Assembly: GCA_945957495.1 (NCBI GenBank)
Contig: CAMFLG010000029.1
Span: 1 to 14,383, forward strand
Length of the DNA stretch: 14,383 nucleotides
Direction: 5' to 3'
Source of the DNA: an uncultured Pseudorhodobacter sp.
Lineage (GTDB): Bacteria; Pseudomonadota; Alphaproteobacteria; Rhodobacterales; Rhodobacteraceae
Shown here: one piece after another, positions 6,983 through 13,243 of the stretch
How the letters are laid out: each line of letters begins with the position of its first letter
Numbering within the stretch: position 1 is the first letter of the stretch
Notes under the pieces: generated by a model
The model's input: only the letters and a program-made list of their open reading frames with translations
What the model was told of the DNA's origin: nothing
Databases searched by the model: none
Position numbers and translations under genes: made by a program

Positions 6983-8161
6983 TCATACTTGGTCAAAGAT
7001 GATCATAAAATGAACCCGCCAACTTGGCGGAATCTTTACTGTGTCCGTCAGCGCCCGGGGCTTGGTCCAGCCCCGGATTGTTTCCAACCAAGAATAACTG
7101 TCTGAAGGCTCTAGGTAAACTGCGTTCTCCCCAAGGATTTCACGAAACACCGGAAGGTCAGAGGCGATGACCGGCGTTCCCAGCGCCGCAGCTTCGACGG
7201 CGGGCAGTCCAAAGCCTTCGGCAAAGCTGGGGAACAACAGCGCCTGCGCCCCTTGCAGCAAAGCCGCAACCGCGCCATCGCTCAGGCCCGCAACCTCGTG
7301 GATCGGCGCGTCGGATGGCAAATGATCCAACCGGTCGAACACCGCCGCATTCGACCATCCTCGCCGCCCGACGATGTAAAGCTTTGGCGCCGGGGCGGGT
7401 AGATTCTGCCAAACATCCAGCAACATCAGATGGTTCTTGCGCGGCTCGATCGTACCCAGACACAGAAAATACGGCGTCCGCGGCGCAAAGGGCAGTTCTT
7501 GCGGCACTGGTTTCGGCACCGGCACGCCCAAGGGTGCCACGATGCCCGGTGGCACCCGGCCAAACCCGGCAAACTGCGCCTCGGTTGCCGCCCGCGCCGC
7601 CTGGGTCGTGTGGATCACCCGATCTGCCTGCTGCGCCACCACGCGCATCTTGCGGCGAAACGGCTCAACACTGTCCGGGCGGGCGAATTCGGGATGATCC
7701 AGCGGGATCGTATCATGCACCAGAACCGTGATCGACCATCCGGCGCCCCGCACCTGCCGGAAGCTCGCCGCGTCCAGATTGGCATGACCGACGTTGAAAT
7801 AGCTGCCCCCCGCCGGAAGATGCCGCAGCAGCATCCGGCGCAAGCCGCGCCGCGGGCACCGCGCCACCGCAGCCCGGCGCAGGGTCGCCTCTGCCGCAGC
7901 GCGAAGGCGGTCATGGCGATAGGCGATGCGCCCGATCAGATCCGGCTGCGCCATCGGCGGCAGGTCCGCCAGCAACCACCGCATCCCGGCACGGTCCAGC
8001 AACAGAAACCCAAGCGCGCTGCGCACCAACCCGAAGGCCGGAGCATCCATCGCCAGAACCTGCGTCAGATAGGCGAATTCAACCCGGTCAACCCCGGTCA
8101 TCGGCCCCCGTCCCCAACGTGACATCAGCCGCGTCAGGTCCAAAAGCCGGGCCGAAGCCAT
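6983..8161 (-). CDS. GT4-family glycosyltransferase (group 1)
   Basis: Predicted retaining GT-B glycosyltransferase, cytoplasmic or membrane-peripheral, probably for capsule or exopolysaccharide chain building. The 392-residue product has the N-terminal RGPMTGVDRVEFAYL (18-32), LVHDTIPLDHPEF (147-159) and the C-terminal nucleotide-sugar domain with FLCLGTIEPRKNH (232-244), YIVGRRGW (262-269) and the EX7E motif PSFAEGFGLPAVEA (Glu315, Glu323). The pattern LGTIEPRKN is shared with mannosyl- and other hexosyl-transferases of capsule loci, but the donor is undetermined. ATG 8161 is four bases after the galU stop, so they are cotranscribed. The last 158 bases of the gene (6983-7140) are only about 49% GC by hand count against 67% in the next 60, a possible recombination joint. 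The catalytic motifs all lie upstream of it. Confidence 0.9.
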   Translation of the reverse strand: MASARLLDLTRLMSRWGRGPMTGVDRVEFAYLTQVLAMDAPAFGLVRSALGFLLLDRAGMRWLLADLPPMAQPDLIGRIAYRHDRLRAAAEATLRRAAVARCPRRGLRRMLLRHLPAGGSYFNVGHANLDAASFRQVRGAGWSITVLVHDTIPLDHPEFARPDSVEPFRRKMRVVAQQADRVIHTTQAARAATEAQFAGFGRVPPGIVAPLGVPVPKPVPQELPFAPRTPYFLCLGTIEPRKNHLMLLDVWQNLPAPAPKLYIVGRRGWSNAAVFDRLDHLPSDAPIHEVAGLSDGAVAALLQGAQALLFPSFAEGFGLPAVEAAALGTPVIASDLPVFREILGENAVYLEPSDSYSWLETIRGWTKPRALTDTVKIPPSWRVHFMIIFDQV

Positions 8162-8165
8162 CTGG

Positions 8166-9059
8166 TTACTGCGCTGCCTTCTGCAGGGCGATCATATCGT
8201 GCAGATAGGTCGAAAACTCGTCGCGCAGATCGGGGCGCGACAGCGCAAAGGCCACCGTCGCCTGCAAGAAGCCCGCCTTGGATCCGCAGTCATAACGCTG
8301 CCCGACAAAGCGGAAACCATAGACACTGCCGTCATTGGTTTCTTCGGCGATGGCGTCGGTCAGCTGGATTTCCCCACCCGCGCCTTGCTTCATCTTGTTC
8401 AGGTTGCTCATCACTTTTGGCGTCAGAATATAGCGACCGATCACCGCCAGATTAGACGGGGCCTCACCGGGTTTCGGCTTTTCAACCATGCCCTTGGCGC
8501 GAACGACCGACCCCATGTCTTCGTCAATATCCAGAACGCCATAGCTAGAGGCTTTGGCTGGCGAAACTTCCATCGCCGCAACCATGTTGCCGCCGGTTTC
8601 GGCATAGGCTTCCATCATCTGCTGCAGGCAGGGCTTTTCCGCCGCAATCACGTCATCGGGCAGCAGCACCGCGAAGGGCTCATTGCCGACCAGACGCTGC
8701 GCACACCACACCGCATGACCCAGACCCAAGGCGCGGTTTTGCCGCACATAGGCAATGGCGCCGCTGTCCATGTTGGTATCCTTCAGAATCTCCAACAGGT
8801 CGGTCTTGCCAGCCTTGCGCAGAGTATTCTCAAGCTCGGGCGAATGATCAAAATAATCTTCCAGCGCAGACTTGCCGCGTGCTGTCACAAAGATGAACTC
8901 CTTGATGCCAGCAGCCCGCGCTTCGTCAATGGCGTATTGAATCAGCGGCCTGTCAACCAAAGTCATGATCTCTTTCGGAATCGACTTGGTCGCGGGTAGA
9001 AAGCGCGTCCCCATGCCGGCGACAGGAAAAATCGCCTTTGTGACCTTCTTAATCTTCAT
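8166..9059 (-). CDS. galU: UTP-glucose-1-phosphate uridylyltransferase
   Basis: GalU makes UDP-glucose from UTP and glucose-1-phosphate, the precursor of glucosylated and, after oxidation, glucuronic acid-containing polysaccharides. The 297-residue product is full length for bacterial GalU, with the nucleotide-binding FPVAGMGTRFLPATKSIPKE (11-30), LLPDD (132-136), the active-site lysine in VEKP (192-195), GEIQLTDA (229-236) and RYDCGSK (255-261). It is a different family from RfbA-type dTDP-glucose enzymes, which lack this arrangement. The ribosome site AAGAGG is at 9068-9073, eight bases before the ATG. It leads a run with the GT4 gene (four bases apart), so UDP-glucose supply is probably tied to the transferases downstream. 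A 151-bp gap separates it from the GT2 gene upstream, so a separate promoter is likely, though I could not pick a clear -35/-10 pair. Confidence 0.96.
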   Translation of the reverse strand: MKIKKVTKAIFPVAGMGTRFLPATKSIPKEIMTLVDRPLIQYAIDEARAAGIKEFIFVTARGKSALEDYFDHSPELENTLRKAGKTDLLEILKDTNMDSGAIAYVRQNRALGLGHAVWCAQRLVGNEPFAVLLPDDVIAAEKPCLQQMMEAYAETGGNMVAAMEVSPAKASSYGVLDIDEDMGSVVRAKGMVEKPKPGEAPSNLAVIGRYILTPKVMSNLNKMKQGAGGEIQLTDAIAEETNDGSVYGFRFVGQRYDCGSKAGFLQATVAFALSRPDLRDEFSTYLHDMIALQKAAQ

Positions 9060-9078
9060 CTGATCAACCTCTTTTGCG

Positions 9079-9094
9079 TCGTATCGCTATACGA
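9079..9094. promoter_or_regulatory. Small palindrome in the galU leader
   Basis: TCGTAT (9079-9084) and ATACGA (9089-9094) form perfect 6-bp inverted arms around CGCT, a few bases upstream of the galU ribosome site (9068-9073). It could be an operator or a leader hairpin. Function is unknown. Confidence 0.25.
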
Positions 9095-9151
9095 ATCGCC
9101 GAACCTGCAGGTGCCAGCGAACCCCTTTGCGCTCGCAGCATAATTGCCGCA

Positions 9152-9167
9152 CTAGCGAATGTGCTAG
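9152..9167. other. Inverted repeat in the GT2-galU gap
   Basis: CTAGC (9152-9156) and GCTAG (9163-9167) flank GAATGT, and the wider copies GCACTAGC (9149-9156) and GTGCTAGC (9161-9168) are near direct repeats. It lies between the end of the GT2 gene and the start of galU, and could be a weak terminator for the cysQ run or an operator for galU. No U-run follows the hairpin. Confidence 0.25.
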
Positions 9168-9210
9168 CATGACGGCCCCATAATGTCACCCGGTCACGCG
9201 CGAGGAAAGC

Positions 9211-10443
9211 TCAATTTACCGGACGAAATCGGAAAATTCGGTTCATTTCGTCGCGGATGCGTTGTGAGAACGGCATAAGGCGCAGCTTTGCGCCCGACCG
9301 GACGCTTTGCCCGAACTGCCCGCCGGTTTGCAGCCAATAGCCTTCGGGGCAAAAGATGTGTTGATGGCGCCGGAACCCGGGCGACAGGCAAAAGACCGTA
9401 ACGATCCGCCCCGCTGCAACCGCACGACGCGCCTCTGCCAAAAGCCGCGCCCGGCGCCACGACCGTCCGGCTATCACCAGCCCTGCGCGCGGCCCGGTTC
9501 CGGGCAGGCGCAGAAACTGCGGCTGTTCTGTGGGGGCAAGCGGCTCCAGCGCCGCCACTGGCCGCGCCAACCCATCGGCCCAGCCAAGGTGCAGCCCCTG
9601 CATCAACGCCTCTGCCTCTGGCGTCGTCAGCCGCCCGGCCCTGCGATGCGCCGCAACCCGGTCGCCTTGCTCTTGCCACAGCCGCACCCGCGCGGCGTCA
9701 AGGTCGCAATCCGGCGCATGGCGGCGCAGGAACACGGCGGTGCTGGCAGCAATCTCTGAAAGGTCCAGCGGCACCCGGTCCGGTCTGCGCCGGGCGCTGG
9801 CCAGATAGCCGTGATGCACCTGCGCCTCTGGCACAACCGCCGTCAGGCCCAAGGGGGCCAGCCGCAGGTTGACATCGGCTTCGTCCAGAAAAAACCGCAA
9901 CGCGGCATCAAAGCCGCCGATCTGCAACAAAGCATCGCGCCGAAACGCGCAATTCGTGCCTTGCGTTTTCACAGCCCGTTGCGCGGTCCCGGCGTGCAGA
10001 GTCACAGCATCGGCCTCGAACGGGTGATCCTGGGCCAGCGCATCCACCTCGCAGGCGCGCCACTGATAGGAAATCCCGTTGCGGCCCCGCACAAATCCGG
10101 TGGCGGCCACGACCCGGGCATCGCTGAACGGCGCCACCAACCGCGACAGCCAACTGGGTTCCGCCACCGCATCATCGTCAATAAAGGCCGCCACCGTGCC
10201 CGCCGCCTGCAGCAGCCCCAGATTGCGCGCGGCAGAGATATTGGCCGCGTCAAACGCCGTAACCTTCGCGGCCAACCCCTCAGCCTGCAGGGCGTCCCCG
10301 GCCATACGCGCGGCCGCCGGATCGGCGACCACGATCAGTTCGACCTGCGGGTGATCCTGCTGGCGCAGCGCGGTGATACAGCGCAACAGCGCCTCGGGCC
10401 GATGTCGGCTGACCACGATCACGCTGACCGGCAGCGCCGCCAT
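9211..10443 (-). CDS. GT2-family glycosyltransferase with C-terminal extension
   Basis: Predicted inverting glycosyltransferase, cytoplasmic, of the GT-A fold. The 410-residue product has the GT2 domain at about 5-215: VSVIVVSRHRPEALLRCI (6-23), ELIVVADP (35-42), ISAARNLGL (69-77), the metal-binding FIDDD (87-91), GTNCAFRRDAL (162-172) and FLDEADVNLRL (185-195) with the catalytic acidic residues. The remaining half (about 215-410) is Arg- and Ala-rich, contains VIAGRSWRRARLLAEARRAV, and ends FSQRIRDEMNRIFRFRPVN; I do not recognise this part. No transmembrane segment is seen. Its ATG shares one base with the kdsB stop (TGATG), so it is coupled to kdsB and may use the activated sugar made there or attach the glycan near it. 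The donor is not determined. Confidence 0.87.
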   Translation of the reverse strand: MAALPVSVIVVSRHRPEALLRCITALRQQDHPQVELIVVADPAAARMAGDALQAEGLAAKVTAFDAANISAARNLGLLQAAGTVAAFIDDDAVAEPSWLSRLVAPFSDARVVAATGFVRGRNGISYQWRACEVDALAQDHPFEADAVTLHAGTAQRAVKTQGTNCAFRRDALLQIGGFDAALRFFLDEADVNLRLAPLGLTAVVPEAQVHHGYLASARRRPDRVPLDLSEIAASTAVFLRRHAPDCDLDAARVRLWQEQGDRVAAHRRAGRLTTPEAEALMQGLHLGWADGLARPVAALEPLAPTEQPQFLRLPGTGPRAGLVIAGRSWRRARLLAEARRAVAAGRIVTVFCLSPGFRRHQHIFCPEGYWLQTGGQFGQSVRSGAKLRLMPFSQRIRDEMNRIFRFRPVN

Positions 10444-11231
10444 CAGCCCATTTCCGCCAGCATCGCCTCTAGGATCGGCACGTCAGAGGGGTTGTTCAGT
10501 TCCCAGAACGCACGCCCTTTGGCCTGCACCTCGACACACAGCACCTTGCGGCTGTTTTCAAGGAACCGCAGCTGTTCCAGCCCCTCCAGCGTTTCCAGCG
10601 GGCCAACCGGCCATGCCGGATAGGCCCGCAGTGCCGCCGGACGATAGGCGTAAACCCCGACATGGTGAAACACCGGTGTCGCGGCAGCATCGGCATAGCC
10701 TGCCCCGGTATAGGGAATGACTTCTTTCGAGAAATACAGCGCCCGCATCGCCGCATCGAACACCGCCGTCGTGCCGCCCACCCGGCCTGCGCGACGGTCG
10801 GCCAACAGCCCGTTCAGCGCCCGCCCGTCACAGCGCAGCACCGGCGTGGCAATATCGGCGGCAGGGTCAGCCCGCAGCCCGGCCACCAGCGCCTCGACAA
10901 ACCAGGCCGGGGTCAGCGGCGCATCGCCCTGCAGGTTCACCACCACCTCAAACCCCGGCAGAAGCGCCGCAACCTCGGCGCAGCGTTCAGTGCCATTGCG
11001 CGCCTGCGATGTGGTCATCACCACCTCGGCACCAAAACCCTGCGCATGATCGCGGATGCGGTCATCATCGGTGGCCACCACCACCCGATCCACCCCCGCA
11101 ACGGCCATCGCGGCCTCCCAACTGCGGCGGATCAGGGTTTTCTCGCCATCCGGGCCGCGCAGGGCAACCAGCGGCTTGCCCGGATACCGGGTCGAGGCAT
11201 AGCGGGCCGGAATGGCAAGCAGAACGCTCAT
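10443..11231 (-). CDS. kdsB: 3-deoxy-manno-octulosonate cytidylyltransferase (CMP-Kdo synthetase-like)
   Basis: Predicted to activate Kdo with CTP to give CMP-Kdo, the donor for lipid A-Kdo and for Kdo linkers of ABC-exported capsules. The 262-residue product has the family's IPARYASTRYPGKPL (7-21), VVVATDDDRI (50-59), SQARNGTERCAE (75-86), VVNLQGDAPL (97-106), HHVGVYAYRP (189-198) and ETLEGLEQLRFLE (213-225). Two parts differ from textbook KdsB: QGDAP replaces QGDEP, and the C-terminal GVDTPEDL element is WELNNPSDV (243-251). It may therefore be a divergent, locus-specific KpsU-like enzyme or accept a related sugar. The start ATG overlaps the cysQ stop (ATGA) and the stop overlaps the next gene's ATG by one base, so cysQ-kdsB-GT2 is a tightly coupled unit. 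Confidence 0.85.
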   Translation of the reverse strand: MSVLLAIPARYASTRYPGKPLVALRGPDGEKTLIRRSWEAAMAVAGVDRVVVATDDDRIRDHAQGFGAEVVMTTSQARNGTERCAEVAALLPGFEVVVNLQGDAPLTPAWFVEALVAGLRADPAADIATPVLRCDGRALNGLLADRRAGRVGGTTAVFDAAMRALYFSKEVIPYTGAGYADAAATPVFHHVGVYAYRPAALRAYPAWPVGPLETLEGLEQLRFLENSRKVLCVEVQAKGRAFWELNNPSDVPILEAMLAEMG

Positions 11232-12022
11232 TTCTTCAGATCAACGCCCGGGGCATAGGCGATGAAGAACGGGTTGTCCCAGCCCGCTTTGCCATAGGCC
11301 AGCGGCGTGTGGTCATCAAACCGCACCACCTGCCCTCCCGCCCCGCGCAGCACCGCATCCCCCGCCGCGGTGTCCCATTCCATCGTGCGGCCAAGGCGCG
11401 GGTAAAGATCGGCCTCGCCCGTCGCCACCAGACAGAATTTCAGGCTGGACCCTGCCGATTTCATATCCTTCACCGCGTATTTCGCGATGTAGTCATCCGT
11501 CGCCGCATCGCGGTGCGATTTCGACGCCACCACCATCAGCGCCGCATTGTTGGGTCTGGATACGGCCATCGGCACCAGATCGCCGGTCACATCCTTGTCA
11601 AAGGCACCGATTTCTTCAACCGCATCGCCCCCCGGCAGGGTGTAGAACAACCGCCCCTGCGCCGGGGCATAGACCACACCGCGCAGTGGGATGCCGTTTT
11701 CCACATAGGCGATGTTCACGGTGAAATCGCCGCGCCGCTGCACGAATTCCTTGGTGCCGTCCAGCGGATCGACGATCAGAAAGGTCGAGGCCGTCAGCGC
11801 ATGGCTGTCGGCCTGCTCTTCGGTGATCAGCGTCACATCCGGGAACGCCGCGCGCAGGCCTGCCGAAATCAGCGCATCCGCCGCCTCGTCCGCCTCTGTC
11901 ACCGGACTTGCGTCCGACTTGGACTTCACATCGAAATCCGGGCTGTTATAGACCTGCAGAATGCGGTCGCCCGCCTCCAGTGCCAGACGACGGATCACGG
12001 GGATCAAAACGGTGAAGTCCAT
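11228..12022 (-). CDS. cysQ: 3'(2'),5'-bisphosphate nucleotidase (PAP phosphatase)
   Basis: CysQ splits 3'-phosphoadenosine 5'-phosphate (PAP) to AMP and phosphate, relieving inhibition of PAPS-using enzymes. The 264-residue product is an inositol-monophosphatase-superfamily enzyme with the metal-binding set SPVTEADEAAD (39-49), ITEEQ (66-70), VDPLDGTKEF (84-93) and EWDTAAGDAVLRGAGG (215-230); PLDGTKEF is typical of CysQ rather than SuhB. The frame is open to a GTG at 12046, but AGGAG at 12028-12032 lies five bases before the ATG at 12022, so I take the shorter start. It overlaps kdsB by ATGA. The role fits the sulfotransferase-like gene at the other end of the block, though CysQ also serves ordinary sulfate assimilation. 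It is divergent from the export permease. Confidence 0.93.
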   Translation of the reverse strand: MDFTVLIPVIRRLALEAGDRILQVYNSPDFDVKSKSDASPVTEADEAADALISAGLRAAFPDVTLITEEQADSHALTASTFLIVDPLDGTKEFVQRRGDFTVNIAYVENGIPLRGVVYAPAQGRLFYTLPGGDAVEEIGAFDKDVTGDLVPMAVSRPNNAALMVVASKSHRDAATDDYIAKYAVKDMKSAGSSLKFCLVATGEADLYPRLGRTMEWDTAAGDAVLRGAGGQVVRFDDHTPLAYGKAGWDNPFFIAYAPGVDLKK

Positions 12023-12027
12023 GGTAT

Positions 12028-12032
12028 CTCCT
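12028..12032 (-). promoter_or_regulatory. Ribosome-binding site that fixes the cysQ start
   Basis: AGGAG on the minus strand, five bases before ATG 12022. An upstream in-frame GTG at 12046 would put this site inside the gene. Confidence 0.7.
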
Positions 12033-12095
12033 GCATCCAACGCCACAGAACTGCCGCGTTGTTGATTAATATTGTCTACGCCCTTATCATGACTT

Positions 12096-12127
12096 GGAAA
12101 GGGAACAGCAAGATTTCCCGGTATAAT
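12096..12127 (+). promoter_or_regulatory. Probable -10 box with adjacent operator-like inverted repeat, permease promoter
   Basis: A perfect TATAAT (12122-12127) lies 36 bases before the permease ATG in an AT-rich divergent gap. Directly upstream, GGGAA (12101-12105) and TTCCC (12115-12119) form inverted arms, and the outer GGAAA (12096-12100) also matches TTTCC (12114-12118). No good -35 sits at 16-18 bp (TTGGAA at 12094-12099 is 22 bp away), which with the inverted repeat suggests activator dependence. The cysQ promoter must also lie in this gap but is not evident. Confidence 0.4.
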
Positions 12128-12163
12128 TAGGGTGCATGCCCTTCGTGACGAGGTTTGCAGTCC

Positions 12164-12985
12164 ATGTTTCGCCCCACGATCAACAAATCAGCCTCGGCGC
12201 GCACCTTCGCGATGCTGGAGCTTATTTTTCATGTGGCGGTTCGAAATGTGCGCAAAACCCATGGCAATGCCGTCGTGGGACTGCTGATGGCGATTGTGCA
12301 GTCGCTGCTCTTCATCGGTGTGATGCTGTTTCTGTTCGATGTGTTGGGGATGCGCGGGACGGCGGTGCGCGGCGACTTCGTGCTTTATATGATGTCGGGC
12401 GTGTTCTGCTTTATGACACACACCAAAACGCTTGGTGCGGTCGCTAAATCGGATGGCCCGACCTCGGCGATGATGAAACATTCACCGATGAACACCATCG
12501 TCGCTGTCGCCGGTGCCGCCTTGGGCGCGCTTTACCTGCAAACCCTGTCCGCCCTCTCGATCCTTTTCCTGTATCACGTCCTGTGGACGCCCATCACCAT
12601 CCACGAACCGGTGGGCGTGATGGCGATGTACCTGCTTGCTTGGGCCTCGGGGATCGGCGTCGGCATGATCTTCAAGGCGGCAACGCCCTGGCAGCCAGAG
12701 TTCTTCTCGATCGCCACCATGCTATACTCCCGGATGAACATGATCTTTTCCGGCAAGATGGTGCTGGGCAACAACCTGTCGAACCGCCTGCTTGCCCTCT
12801 ATGCCTGGAACCCGCTGTTTCACTGCATCGACCAGTGCCGTGGTTTCATGTTTGAAAACTACACCCCGCACAATTCGTCGATCACCTATCCGGTCGTGGT
12901 GACAACCGTGCTGATCATCCTTGGCCTGATGGGCGAGAATTTCACCAAGAAACACGCCTCTGCCAGCTGGAGCGCGCGGCGCTGA
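12164..12985 (+). CDS. KpsM/Wzm-like polysaccharide-export ABC transporter permease
   Basis: Predicted inner-membrane permease of an ABC-2 polysaccharide exporter, the type that moves Kdo-linked capsule or O-antigen chains to the periplasm. The 273-residue product has hydrophobic segments at about 35-59, 71-89, 111-140, 149-170 and 239-256, an amphipathic N-terminal part (LIFHVAVRNVRKTHGN), and the family C-terminal pattern AWNPLFHCIDQCRGFMF before the last segment. A TTG at 12155 is in frame, but ATG 12164 with ACGAGG at 12148-12153 is preferred. No ATPase of KpsT/Wzt type is in the window; LptB belongs to the separate LPS system. The gene stands alone between cysQ (divergent) and dnaK, and is probably paired with an ATPase encoded elsewhere. 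The family is fairly sure; its capsule role is inferred from the neighbours. Confidence 0.83.
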   Translation: MFRPTINKSASARTFAMLELIFHVAVRNVRKTHGNAVVGLLMAIVQSLLFIGVMLFLFDVLGMRGTAVRGDFVLYMMSGVFCFMTHTKTLGAVAKSDGPTSAMMKHSPMNTIVAVAGAALGALYLQTLSALSILFLYHVLWTPITIHEPVGVMAMYLLAWASGIGVGMIFKAATPWQPEFFSIATMLYSRMNMIFSGKMVLGNNLSNRLLALYAWNPLFHCIDQCRGFMFENYTPHNSSITYPVVVTTVLIILGLMGENFTKKHASASWSARR

Positions 12986-12986
12986 C

Positions 12987-13025
12987 ACCCGCGTTCTGCG
13001 GGTCTGCCAACGCCCGCCATCGGGC
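12987..13025 (+). terminator. Two stem-loops after the export permease gene
   Basis: ACCCGC (12987-12992) pairs perfectly with GCGGGT (12998-13003) around GTTCT, starting two bases after the stop. A second hairpin GCCCG (13012-13016) / CGGGC (13021-13025) with loop CCAT follows, and a T5 run occurs at 13037-13041. Neither stem is followed at once by a U-run, so termination here is likely but not canonical. It would separate the permease from dnaK. Confidence 0.4.
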
Positions 13026-13073
13026 ACGCTTTGCCGTTTTTGGCGACGCTTGCGCCACATGCGTGGTTTTCAT

Positions 13074-13086
13074 CACAATCATTGTG
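13074..13086. promoter_or_regulatory. Perfect 13-bp palindrome upstream of the dnaK promoter
   Basis: CACAATCATTGTG is a perfect palindrome (6-bp arms, one central base), 20 bp upstream of the RpoH -35. It is flanked by two copies of TGCGCCACA (13051-13059 and 13094-13102). The size and symmetry suit a dimeric regulator site, but no regulator is identified. Confidence 0.35.
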
Positions 13087-13105
13087 GCTTCCATGCGCCA
13101 CAGTG

Positions 13106-13137
13106 CTTGCAGGGCCAATTTCACCTCCCTATATACG
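13106..13137 (+). promoter_or_regulatory. RpoH (heat-shock sigma) promoter of dnaK
   Basis: CTTG (13106-13109) is followed after 18 bases by CCTATATACG (13128-13137), an exact fit to the alphaproteobacterial RpoH consensus CTTG-N17/18-CYTATNTNNG. Transcription would start near 13143, about 100 bases before the dnaK ATG. No CIRCE element (the HrcA operator) is seen in this gap. Confidence 0.75.
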
Positions 13138-13243
13138 CCCAGAAGCCGGAACAGGCGCTGGCCTTTTCGGATCTTTAATGGGATCGGGACGGAATGCCAG
13201 TTTGGGTTCCGCCCCACAACATCGCCGAACGAAAGGACTACAC

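Noticed and set aside
11009..12130. 373-codon plus-strand frame opposite cysQ and kdsB
   Set aside because: Spans two genes with intact catalytic motifs on the other strand; composition is typical of an antisense shadow.
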